Assembly: GCA_017632495.1 (NCBI GenBank)
Contig: JAGBRG010000019.1
Span: 1-7,370, forward strand
DNA: 7,370 nucleotides
DNA from: Spirochaetales bacterium
Lineage (GTDB): Bacteria > Spirochaetota > Spirochaetia > Sphaerochaetales > Sphaerochaetaceae
Direction: 5' to 3'
Shown here: positions 1-6,935 of the stretch, piece after piece
How the letters are laid out: every line of letters starts with the position of its first letter
How positions within the stretch are numbered: the first letter of the stretch is position 1
Notes under the pieces: generated by a model
The model's input: only the letters and a program-made list of their open reading frames with translations
Told to the model about the DNA's origin: nothing
Databases searched by the model: none
Made by a program: the position numbers and the translations under genes

Positions 1-3
1 TCT

Positions 4-18
4 GGCCAAATTTTGGCC
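4..18. repeat. 15-nt perfect palindrome just upstream of the first gene
   Basis: GGCCAAA (4-10) is followed by one T and then its exact reverse complement TTTGGCC (12-18). It ends 3 nt before the Shine-Dalgarno of the first CorC-type gene, so it would lie in the 5' leader or promoter-proximal DNA. It could be a dimeric-repressor operator or a short hairpin that affects ribosome access. No promoter is visible because the window begins here. The palindrome itself is seen directly; any regulatory role is inferred. Confidence 0.4.
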
Positions 19-20
19 GC

Positions 21-26
21 AAGGAG
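21..26 (+). promoter_or_regulatory. Shine-Dalgarno deciding the start at 40
   Basis: AAGGAG is the only good ribosome-binding site in front of the first gene. It lies 13 nt before the ATG at 40, longer than the usual 5-10 nt but usable. The longer reading frame from TTG at 13 places this SD inside the coding sequence and has no SD of its own within the visible bases, so ATG 40 is preferred. Confidence 0.6.
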
Positions 27-39
27 TTTTTGTCCAATC

Positions 40-1335
40 ATGGATGATGGTAGTAAACCCCCGCTGTTATGGGTTATATTTCTGCTGCTAGGCGCAGCAT
101 ATTGTGCAATTACGGAGACGGCGCTCTCCTCAGCTTCCAGAAACAAGATTAAGGTTGCATCTGACCACGGGAATCCCAGGGCCAAGACAGTTCTGTCCAT
201 AATGGACAACTTCGACAAGGCAATCACCACACTTTTAATCTGCACAAACATTTTCCACATTGCAAACGCATCGATCGTCACGGTCTATGTCACCCGAAGA
301 TGGGGTCTTTCGGCCGTCACAATCTCCACCATAATCACGACAATCGCAGTATTCTTTGCAGGCGAAATGCTTCCCAAAAGCATCGCCAAGAAGCTTCCCG
401 AAAAGCTGATTCTTGCCTGCGCACCGCTTCTTTCTGTCCTGATGAAGGTTCTCTCCCCTCTTTCAAGGCTTCTTACCTGGATCGGACAGGCCGCAACCCG
501 CCGCAGCAAGGCCGAGGCCCATGTGTCCGTCACAGAGGATGAACTTCATGACATCATCGACGAGATGGCCGAAGAAGGCGCCTTGGACGAAAAGCAGAGC
601 GAGCTCATCTCGTCCGCCCTGGAGTTCGGAGATGTCACGGCAGAAGGAATCCTCACCCCGCGTGTGGATATAGATGCCATAGACATAGACGACGAACCGG
701 ACAAAATCCTCTCGTTCATTAAAAACCAGACACACAGCAGAATCCCCGTCTACGAGGGTTCGATTGACAACATAATCGGAGTCCTTCAGATCCGTAAGTT
801 CCTCAAGGGCTACCTTCAGACAGGCAAGATGCCATCGGTCAGAGAGACCATGGACGAAGTCTACTACGCCCACCAGAGCACGGAGATCCATGAGCTTCTG
901 CCTGAGATGTCAAAGCACAAACTCAGCATGGCCGTCATCACCGACAGCTACGGCGGAACCGTTGGCATTGTCACGGTAGAGGACATTCTTGAAGAGCTTG
1001 TCGGAGAGATCTGGGATGAAAGCGATGTGGTCCAGGAGCCCATCGAGCGCGTCGGAGAAGACGAATACCTTGCCGATGCCACACAGACTCTCAGCGCTGT
1101 CTTTGATTTCATTGACTTTGACGACCCTCAGCCGGATGACAAGGATGAGGCGAACCTTCAGCTTGGAGAATGGGTCTATGAGCAGTTCTCCTCCATCCCA
1201 AAGAAGGACGACAGTTTCACCTACTACAACCTTGTTGTCTCAGTCGACTCCATAGAGCACAACAGAATCCTCAAGGTCCGCATCAAGGTTCAGAAGAACG
1301 AAGAGCCTGAAAAGAATGAGGAGGCTGAAAAATGA
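40..1335 (+). CDS. CNNM/CorC (HlyC/TlyC-type) transporter with CBS pair, first of a tandem pair
   Basis: Inner-membrane protein of the CNNM (DUF21)-CBS-CorC_HlyC family, often annotated as hemolysin but associated with Mg2+/divalent-cation transport. Counting from ATG 40 it has 431 residues, the usual size. Residues 8-150 form the DUF21 domain with about four hydrophobic segments. It contains the family's polar signatures ITETALSSASR (24-34), TNIFHIAN (69-76) and GEMLPK (108-113). Residues 204-260 are the first CBS motif (ILTPRVD, HSRIPVYEGSIDNIIG) and 268-330 the second (MAVITDSYGGTVGIVTVEDILEE). These usually bind an adenine nucleotide in the cytoplasm. Residues 334-418 are the CorC_HlyC domain, followed by a Lys/Glu tail. 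A TTG at 13 would add nine residues but lacks an SD. Its stop overlaps the next gene's start, so the two are translationally coupled. The family call is firm; the transported ion and direction are inferred from the family. Confidence 0.93.
   Translation: MDDGSKPPLLWVIFLLLGAAYCAITETALSSASRNKIKVASDHGNPRAKTVLSIMDNFDKAITTLLICTNIFHIANASIVTVYVTRRWGLSAVTISTIITTIAVFFAGEMLPKSIAKKLPEKLILACAPLLSVLMKVLSPLSRLLTWIGQAATRRSKAEAHVSVTEDELHDIIDEMAEEGALDEKQSELISSALEFGDVTAEGILTPRVDIDAIDIDDEPDKILSFIKNQTHSRIPVYEGSIDNIIGVLQIRKFLKGYLQTGKMPSVRETMDEVYYAHQSTEIHELLPEMSKHKLSMAVITDSYGGTVGIVTVEDILEELVGEIWDESDVVQEPIERVGEDEYLADATQTLSAVFDFIDFDDPQPDDKDEANLQLGEWVYEQFSSIPKKDDSFTYYNLVVSVDSIEHNRILKVRIKVQKNEEPEKNEEAEK
1318..1324 (+). 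promoter_or_regulatory. Strong Shine-Dalgarno inside gene 1, with ATGA coupling
   Basis: GAGGAGG lies in the last codons of the first CorC-type gene, 7 nt before the ATG at 1332. That ATG shares four bases (ATGA, 1332-1335) with the upstream TGA. Together these indicate coupled translation and a single operon. Confidence 0.8.
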
Positions 1336-2612
1336 TCATAGCCATCCTTGTCTTTGCAATCATTGACTGTATCATCCTTTCAGCATGCTTTTCAGCTTCT
1401 GAGATGGCATACTCTTCATGCAACACCGTCCGCCTTGAGAACATTCACGAGGAAAAAACCAAGGGCTGGAAGCTTGCAGGAATAGCTCTTAAGATCACAG
1501 GCAATTTCGACAATGCCTTAAGCGCGATTCTTATCGGAAACAATCTGGTAAACATCGCAGCATCGTCTCTTTCATCGGTCTTTGTGATAGTCCTTATGGG
1601 TTCTGACAGCTACACATGGCTTTCTACAATCATTTTGACAATCCTTGTTGTCATCTTCGGAGAGACTATTCCTAAAATCTATGCGAAGAAATACTCCACC
1701 ACCCTCTCAATGAGGTTCGCACCGTTTATCAGATTCCTGATGATTCTGTTCACACCGGTGATTGCCATAGTGGTGGGCCTTGTGCGTCTTCTCACCTTCT
1801 GGATCAAGAAGGAAAAGGAAGAAGGACAGGATGAGTCGGTCGAAGAGCTTCAGTCAATAATCGAGACTGCCGAGGATGAGGGAATAATCGACAAGGATGA
1901 TTCTTCTCTCATGCAGGCTGCAATTGATTTTGCAGACATTTCCGCTTCCGAAGTCATGACAGCCAGAGTAGATGTCCATGCCATAGACATAGACGATCCG
2001 TGGAGCGAAATCATAAAGTCAATTGAGGAGTCTCCCTATTCAAGAATCCCGGTCTACCGAGAAAGCATAGACAACATCATCGGAATTCTTCATCTGAACA
2101 CAGTCTTCAAGGCTCTGACAGACCACGAGGAAACAGGAAAGCCCATAGATCTGAATTCACTTCTCATGCCGCCTTGCTATGTCTACAAGACAATGAAGAT
2201 GCCTCAGGTCCTTAGCACTCTCAAGGCTGCAAAGCAGCACCTTGCCATTGTCACAGACGAGTACAGCGGAACTCTCGGCGTCATCTCCATGGAAGATGTT
2301 CTTGAGCAGATTGTAGGCGAAATCTATGACGAGACCGACGAAATTGATCCCGATGTCATTAAGAAGAATGACAACGAGTTCGAGGTTGACGGAGACCTTC
2401 CCATAGGAGAATTCCTGGAGCTGGTCCACATCAACGAAGAGGACTTTGAGGCAGAAAGCGAGACTGTCGGAGGCTGGGTCGTTGAGATGCTTGGACACTT
2501 CCCTTCTGCAGGTGAAAAGCTTACTTACAATGACATTGAGCTTGAGGTTCTTTCCATGGACGGACTGAGGGTCGAGAAAATCCTTATCAGAATCAATCAG
2601 TCAGAGTCATGA
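1332..2612 (+). CDS. CNNM/CorC (HlyC/TlyC-type) transporter with CBS pair, second of a tandem pair
   Basis: Paralogue of the preceding gene, 426 residues, same architecture. The DUF21 membrane domain (about 1-160) includes SACFSASEMAYSS (17-29), IGNNLVNIAA (68-77) and GETIPKIYAKK (110-120). The first CBS covers roughly 207-265 (VMTARVDVHAIDIDD, YSRIPVYRESIDNIIG). The second covers about 277-335 (LAIVTDEYSGTLGVISMEDVLEQIVGE). The CorC_HlyC domain covers 345-424. The GExxPK membrane signature and the CBS motifs look intact, so both copies are probably functional. The start is set by the GAGGAGG SD at 1318-1324 and the ATGA overlap. The two proteins may form a heteromer or have different ion preference or conditions of use; the sequence does not say which. 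The 3' end overlaps the convergent F-like gene by 20 bp. Confidence 0.93.
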   Translation: MIIAILVFAIIDCIILSACFSASEMAYSSCNTVRLENIHEEKTKGWKLAGIALKITGNFDNALSAILIGNNLVNIAASSLSSVFVIVLMGSDSYTWLSTIILTILVVIFGETIPKIYAKKYSTTLSMRFAPFIRFLMILFTPVIAIVVGLVRLLTFWIKKEKEEGQDESVEELQSIIETAEDEGIIDKDDSSLMQAAIDFADISASEVMTARVDVHAIDIDDPWSEIIKSIEESPYSRIPVYRESIDNIIGILHLNTVFKALTDHEETGKPIDLNSLLMPPCYVYKTMKMPQVLSTLKAAKQHLAIVTDEYSGTLGVISMEDVLEQIVGEIYDETDEIDPDVIKKNDNEFEVDGDLPIGEFLELVHINEEDFEAESETVGGWVVEMLGHFPSAGEKLTYNDIELEVLSMDGLRVEKILIRINQSES

Positions 2613-2832
2613 CAAACGGAAGCCTTCCGCTTTCTCTGTGCTTTTCAAGAACGCTCTGTGAAACCTCTTTGACATGCTTTGAAAGGACAAGCGTTCCCAC
2701 TTTGCGGCTTTCTATCGCATCACAGACGGTTTTTAGTGCCTCTTTGTCGGAGTGAACCAATACAGTTTCGACCTCCAGAGCCTGAAAGCCTGAGACAACA
2801 TCAGCTTTTTCAGTTATCACAAGGTACTTCAT
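2593..2832 (-). CDS. V-type ATPase subunit F-like small protein (orphan)
   Basis: A 79-residue protein that I recognise as resembling V/A-type ATPase subunit F (AtpF/NtpG family), the small central-stalk subunit that binds subunit D. It starts with a beta strand (KYLVIT, 2-7). The DVVSGFQALEV segment (11-21) corresponds to the family's xxxGFxLaGv motif. The pattern EALKTV...VGTLVLSKHV follows, and then the typical ending SGRLPFVMTLTD (68-79). It is shorter than usual (about 100 residues), mainly in the middle. The start is well supported: GAAGGA (2841-2846) lies 8 nt before the ATG, which is only 2 nt past the usher stop, so translation should be coupled. No other V-ATPase gene is adjacent. 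It may be a stray subunit of a V-ATPase encoded elsewhere or an F-fold protein reused in the usher operon. Confidence in a real gene is high; in the family moderate. Confidence 0.68.
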   Translation of the reverse strand: MKYLVITEKADVVSGFQALEVETVLVHSDKEALKTVCDAIESRKVGTLVLSKHVKEVSQSVLEKHRESGRLPFVMTLTD

Positions 2833-2834
2833 AA

Positions 2835-5800
2835 TCAGCGTCCTTCGGCTGATATGTCCTTGTAAAGAGACTCGTCGTACTCGTCAAATTCATCAAAGTC
2901 GTACCAGTCGGCAGTGTTCTCTTCGGATATGGTAAAGAGCATGGACCAGTATTCATCCTCAGTGATGTACTTGTCAAAGTCGATATACACAGATCCGGCA
3001 TAGGAATCGTCGAAGGCTTTGACGTTGTACTTCTGCATGGTCTGCGCCTGAAGATCCACGGTGGAGGCGTCAAAGTCCTTGAGAATTGCCACATAGCCCG
3101 GTTTTTCAACAACAGGGACCTCGAAGAACGCGGCATACCACTGGCCGTTGATGTTAAGGTCAACCATGTAGATTCCGGACTTCAGGTCGCTTATGATGAA
3201 TCGTCCGTCCACATCTGTGAAGAAGTAGGACGAGGACTCTATCTCCATGCTCTTTACATCAACGCCGTTGTCAGCAAGCTGCACGCTGTAAATCGGTGAT
3301 GAATAGGAGTCATAGACCGTCACAGGATCCTGACGCAGGACACCTGAGATTGCAACCGTAGACTCGAGAGAAATCTTTGCCAAGAAGCCCTGTCTTGCAA
3401 CAGGTGTGATCTTGAACAGGAACGATCCTGATGAAGTGAAAAGACTTCCGTTTGAGGCATAGACTATGACATTGTTCGGCTTGTACATAGAAAGCCTTGT
3501 GTAAAGCACATTGCCGAATACCTTCTTGGAAGAACCTGTTGAGGATTCGGTTGCGTTGGACACGGCGATAGTCGCATTCTTAAGGCCCTTGCTCGGGGCG
3601 ACGATCAAGAACGGTCCGTAGACGCTGTTTGCCATTGAGAAATAACCGTCTGCAAACACAAGAGATGTGTTAAGCGAAAGTGACGATGAGAATCTTCTGT
3701 ACTTGTTGCTTGCCTGAGCTCTGAGTGACATGCTCACAATGTCGCCGGACCTTGCCCATGCACCTGAAAGTGTATGGCTTGGAATCTCCTGGAAGTTGAG
3801 ATTCATAAGGTCGATGTTGGATGCATTGAGCTGGAAGCTGCTTCTGCTTGTGCTGCCGGGTCTGAATGACCAGCTGATGTTACCGACAAGAGTCTTGAGC
3901 TGGCTTGTGGATACGGAGCTGCTTAAGCTCTGACCCGAGTAAGAGAATGAAAGGCTTGCCGTGGCATAGACGTTCATGCTCTGGTTAATTGAAGCATTCA
4001 AAGAGAACGCGCCGTTCTTTCCGAGGTTTGTTCCGACAGAAAGTGCTGCATTGATTGACAACGGATCGGTAAGCGATGAAGACGACGATACCGACGGGAA
4101 CTTATATGAAGAGCTTGCCGAAAGACCTATTCTCACACCCTTGATGTTGAAACTATAACCCAGATTCAACGATGTCATCTGAACATCAGGAGTAAACGAG
4201 TACGAGCATGAGAAGCTCAGCGGCTTTAAAATCTCAGAGATAAAGGACTGTGAGAAAGCCAGAGAAAGGCTTGTTCTGGATGCATTGGTGTTGGAGAAAG
4301 ATCCGTTGAGCGTCACTCTTGATGTTCCAAGCGATGTGGCGATGATTCCGGAAACCGTTCCTCCGAACAGAAGTGACTGCACCTGATCCACATTATCATC
4401 CTTCTCATAGACAAATGAGAATGAGTGCGACTGCGTGTATGTATGGGTAAGACCTATGGACTGCTCCCAGAAGATACTTATAGCTGACAGGTTGTAGACA
4501 TTCTCCATACTTGTCCAGCCGTCTATGCTTGAGTATGACGGAAGAGCCGGAATAATGAAGCCGTACGGATAATTACCTGCAGTTCCCAGCTTCTGATTCA
4601 CCTTGGGAATGCTGATTCCGGTTCGCCATGTGGTCTCCCCTTTTGCCATGAGCGATGTATCATAGTTCTGACCGAATCTGATGATCTTGTCTTCGCTTGT
4701 ATCCTCGCCTCTTGAAAGCGGATGGATTGTCACAACAACATCGTTCGAGCCCTGGACAAACGCAAAATCAGTCAGCCTGTAGATTCCCAGACTCAGGTTC
4801 TTATTGAAGACGGAGTTTCCGTTGACCGAAATATCAACGTTCGAGTCCTCAGAAAGCGTAATAGTCTGGGCAAACTGGTTGTTCATAGCAGATCCGGTTC
4901 CGAATCCGTAGTTCTTCTCAACCGTAAATCCCACAGGAGTTCCGTTCGTAAATCCTGCATTTCCTACATTTCCGAATGAGAATCTGATGTTCTGGTTCGG
5001 GAAATCGATGTATGCGTTCCAAGATCCGATCGAAGGAATCACACCGCGGGAATTAACATATGTCAGCGATGCCGGCATGCTGAATGTGGTGTTCCAGAAC
5101 GAGAATGTATTGGCAAGGCTCAGCGTCGCATTGAGGTTGCTCCACGAGAAAGCGGAATCCAGGTCATACATCATGCTCATAAACAGGCTCATGTTGGACA
5201 CGAACGAGAAATGAGCAGGATTTACCGTGACGTTTCCCACGACATCATAGTTCTGTCTCAGACTGGAAAAACTGGAGGAGCTCATCGATATGGTCTGAAC
5301 AGGAACCTGAGATGAGTTGAAATACAGCTTCAGAATAAGGTCCGTTGAATTATATGTCACCCTCTCTGCACTGCTTTCAAGATACTGCAGAGTGTAACGG
5401 TCATTGGTATTTGAGAAAAACTGATTAAAGGCCGACTCAGACAGGGTCCCGTTCAGCATCGCCTGAAGGTCGGTTCTCAAGAACAGAGGATTGGAATCGC
5501 GCTGTTCAAACTCAATCGTGCCCATAACCGAGTCATTGACAAAAAGAGTCGCATAGTAGATTCCGTTAGGAAGAACAACCTCCTGATCACTGAAAACAAA
5601 CTCGGACCAGTCCACATTCTCCTCTTCCTGATAGAGGTTCTGCACAGGCGGTACATATTCCTCGGTGATGACCATCCAGTCAAGATCAGGAGCATCCGGA
5701 ACTCTTATCTGAATCTCAGGTTCAGGTTCTGGTTCAGGTTCGGGCTGCGGCTCAGGCTCCGGTTGGGGTTCAGGCTCTGGCGCTGGTTCCGGCTGAGGTT

Positions 5801-5999
5801 CGGGTTGCGGTTCAGGCTCGATTTCAGGTGCTGTTACTGCCTTTGGCTCTGATTCCTGTTTAGGCTGGGTTATTTGCTCTGCGACAAGCTCCACCTTTTC
5901 AGGCTTAGATGCACCCTGCTTAATGAAAAACAAAACCGTAAGCGCAACGGCAATAACGAGGAGTGTTATTACTATCCAAGCTTTTTTCCGCGAAGCCAT
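2835..5999 (-). CDS. Usher-like outer-membrane protein with TonB-like N-terminal anchor and Glu-Pro linker
   Basis: 1054 residues; classical FimD/PapC ushers are about 800-870. In order: a basic end and one hydrophobic segment (9-26) with no clear signal-peptidase site and no lipobox; a charged linker; 17 consecutive X-Pro dipeptides (61-94); an acidic/aromatic linker to about 135; and an usher N-terminal-type domain (about 138-240: VLPNGIYYATLFVND, FLRTDLQAMLNG, YNSTDLILKLYF). A Ser/Asn-rich beta-barrel spans about 250-860, interrupted by a plug-like domain (385-445: VDISVNGNSVFNKNLSLGIY...GSNDVVVTIHP). A C-terminal Ig-like domain follows (about 875-975, FFTDVDGRFIISDLKSGIY), then a D/E/Y-rich tail (about 1005-1050). 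The usher should accept chaperone-bound subunits and export them. The start is supported by AGGGA 9 nt upstream; 19 nt separate it from the chaperone stop. Only one Cys is seen (598), so the C-terminal disulfide of many ushers is absent. The usher call is from motif pattern; the inner-membrane tether is inferred. Confidence 0.8.
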   Translation of the reverse strand: MASRKKAWIVITLLVIAVALTVLFFIKQGASKPEKVELVAEQITQPKQESEPKAVTAPEIEPEPQPEPQPEPAPEPEPQPEPEPQPEPEPEPEPEIQIRVPDAPDLDWMVITEEYVPPVQNLYQEEENVDWSEFVFSDQEVVLPNGIYYATLFVNDSVMGTIEFEQRDSNPLFLRTDLQAMLNGTLSESAFNQFFSNTNDRYTLQYLESSAERVTYNSTDLILKLYFNSSQVPVQTISMSSSSFSSLRQNYDVVGNVTVNPAHFSFVSNMSLFMSMMYDLDSAFSWSNLNATLSLANTFSFWNTTFSMPASLTYVNSRGVIPSIGSWNAYIDFPNQNIRFSFGNVGNAGFTNGTPVGFTVEKNYGFGTGSAMNNQFAQTITLSEDSNVDISVNGNSVFNKNLSLGIYRLTDFAFVQGSNDVVVTIHPLSRGEDTSEDKIIRFGQNYDTSLMAKGETTWRTGISIPKVNQKLGTAGNYPYGFIIPALPSYSSIDGWTSMENVYNLSAISIFWEQSIGLTHTYTQSHSFSFVYEKDDNVDQVQSLLFGGTVSGIIATSLGTSRVTLNGSFSNTNASRTSLSLAFSQSFISEILKPLSFSCSYSFTPDVQMTSLNLGYSFNIKGVRIGLSASSSYKFPSVSSSSSLTDPLSINAALSVGTNLGKNGAFSLNASINQSMNVYATASLSFSYSGQSLSSSVSTSQLKTLVGNISWSFRPGSTSRSSFQLNASNIDLMNLNFQEIPSHTLSGAWARSGDIVSMSLRAQASNKYRRFSSSLSLNTSLVFADGYFSMANSVYGPFLIVAPSKGLKNATIAVSNATESSTGSSKKVFGNVLYTRLSMYKPNNVIVYASNGSLFTSSGSFLFKITPVARQGFLAKISLESTVAISGVLRQDPVTVYDSYSSPIYSVQLADNGVDVKSMEIESSSYFFTDVDGRFIISDLKSGIYMVDLNINGQWYAAFFEVPVVEKPGYVAILKDFDASTVDLQAQTMQKYNVKAFDDSYAGSVYIDFDKYITEDEYWSMLFTISEENTADWYDFDEFDEYDESLYKDISAEGR
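5718..5819 (-). repeat. Glu-Pro hexanucleotide repeat encoding a periplasmic-linker-like rod
   Basis: 34 codons encode 17 dipeptides of E/Q/A followed by Pro (residues 61-94 of the usher-like protein), with a 6-nt period. All four Pro codons are used (CCT 7, CCG 4, CCC 3, CCA 3) and GAA/GAG alternate. The protein repeat is therefore strict while the DNA repeat has drifted. Such X-Pro stretches are stiff and extended, as in TonB linkers. The tract could still change length by slippage. Confidence 0.9.
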
Positions 6000-6018
6000 G
6001 AGGGGAAATCCCTACAAA

Positions 6019-6762
6019 TTACTCGGAGTATTCGATTGAACCCGTGTAAGATGCTCCTGCAGCAAACGCCAATCCCTCAGGCCAAGGTATGGTCTTTGTT
6101 ACGGATTTTCTGGCAAGAATGTTCAGTGAATCAATTCCGGGAATTGCCTCAGAACCTGAGACCGTTACGGCCTTTCCGCTTGAATCCTTCAGGGTAAGCT
6201 TTGAATCCAGCAGAATCTGATGCACATTTCCTCTGTTTCTGATAGTCACATCCATCACCTGGTTGCCCTCTTCATCAAGACGGGCCTTGGCGGATGAGAT
6301 TTCAATTTTGACAACCTTCTCTGATGGAGTCACATAGAGACTGGAATAATAGATGTACAGGAAGTTGAACATACTCTGGGTTGTCTGACTCTTTCCAAGA
6401 GAATATGCCATCTGCTTTGCCACAAGTCTGTATGCTTTTTCAACGGTTACAGTGGACGGACCGATATACTTAACTCTGACAACATAGGTTGATGAAGGAG
6501 CGACGATGACTTTTGCCGGACTGATTACGAACTCTGCTGAAGATGCACTTCTCACTTCCTCACCGGAAGCATCCTGGTTCCTCTGCAAAACAGAAAACTC
6601 GATTGCAATCTGATCCTCTGAGTCATTGACGACAGTATAGGTCTTCTGAGAATTCGCACCTGTGGGCTCGAACTCCTGCTCCAGCGGCGAGAACTGGAAT
6701 GCATATGCAAACCCGACACTCACCAGAAGGAAAACAACAAAAAGCAGCTTTTTCCTAGACAT
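6019..6762 (-). CDS. PapD-like periplasmic pilus/fimbrial chaperone
   Basis: 247 residues, normal for the family. A signal peptide (1-21: SRKK, hydrophobic 6-18, AYA before F22) sends it to the periplasm. Domain 1 (about 22-120) carries the chaperone pattern: FSPLEQEFEP...KTYTVVNDSEDQIAIEFSV on the first strands, EFVISPAKVIVAPSSTYVVRV (78-98), then the EKAYRLVAKQM segment (108-118), equivalent to the family's E-x-x-YRL motif. Domain 2 (about 130-245) includes VTPSEKVVKIEI, MDVTIRNRGNVHQILLDSKL and an IPGIDSLNILARKS strand. It resembles the archaic (Csu-like) branch more than PapD/FimC, though this is a visual judgement. Family role: bind fibre subunits by donor-strand complementation and deliver them to the usher, which is the next gene 19 nt downstream. 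No subunit gene is in the window. An AAAGGTG SD (6769-6775) lies 6 nt before the ATG, supporting the start. No cysteines are seen. Confidence 0.86.
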   Translation of the reverse strand: MSRKKLLFVVFLLVSVGFAYAFQFSPLEQEFEPTGANSQKTYTVVNDSEDQIAIEFSVLQRNQDASGEEVRSASSAEFVISPAKVIVAPSSTYVVRVKYIGPSTVTVEKAYRLVAKQMAYSLGKSQTTQSMFNFLYIYYSSLYVTPSEKVVKIEISSAKARLDEEGNQVMDVTIRNRGNVHQILLDSKLTLKDSSGKAVTVSGSEAIPGIDSLNILARKSVTKTIPWPEGLAFAAGASYTGSIEYSE

Positions 6763-6808
6763 TTAAAACACCTTTGCGCATAAAATGTTTTTTTCAGTTT
6801 ATCCAAAA

Positions 6809-6862
6809 GTGTCATAAAAGTAAAACCCTTCTTGTATAAATTATAAAATATACGTGTCATAA
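6809..6862. repeat. Pair of 9-bp direct repeats upstream of the chaperone operon
   Basis: GTGTCATAA occurs at 6809-6817 and again at 6854-6862 on the + strand (TTATGACAC on the operon strand), 45 bp apart. The copies flank the best minus-strand -10 candidate. They could be binding sites for a regulator of the chaperone-usher operon. The repeat is seen; the function is inferred. Confidence 0.4.
6840..6845 (-). promoter_or_regulatory. Possible -10 element for the chaperone-usher operon
   Basis: Read on the minus strand this is an exact TATAAT in a very AT-rich stretch, about 78 nt before the chaperone ATG. No convincing -35 lies 16-18 bp upstream. An alternative is ATGACA (6860-6855), 16 bp, then TATACA (6838-6833). 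The operon's promoter is probably in this stretch, but the exact elements are uncertain. Confidence 0.3.
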
Positions 6863-6885
6863 GCGCATGTTTGATAAAACCTCGA

Positions 6886-6914
6886 TTGACACGAATAAAC
6901 TGGTGTGCTATTTT
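6886..6914 (+). promoter_or_regulatory. sigma70-type promoter of tRNA-Pro
   Basis: An exact TTGACA -35 (6886-6891), a 17-bp spacer and a TATTTT -10 (6909-6914) preceded by TGC (extended -10). Transcription would start near 6921, about 15 nt before the mature tRNA. It points away from the chaperone operon, so the two transcription units are divergent. Confidence 0.8.
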
Positions 6915-6935
6915 CCAAGATGTCCGAAAGGACGA

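Noticed and set aside
13..39. TTG start extending the first CorC protein by nine residues
   Set aside because: It has no visible SD, and it puts the good AAGGAG inside the coding region. ATG 40 begins just before the first membrane helix as expected for the family.
463..891. Antisense open frame inside the first CorC gene
   Set aside because: It is the reverse-strand shadow of a firmly identified domain protein; its frame shows no recognisable motif.
2157..2498. Antisense open frame inside the second CorC gene
   Set aside because: It is a shadow of the CBS/CorC domain coding sequence with no SD or family pattern.
2617..2637. CGGAAG-C-CTTCCG palindrome after the second CorC stop as a terminator
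   Set aside because: The stem has almost no loop and only a mixed CTTTCTCT tail, and it encodes the conserved SGRLPF part of the F-like protein, so coding constraint explains it.
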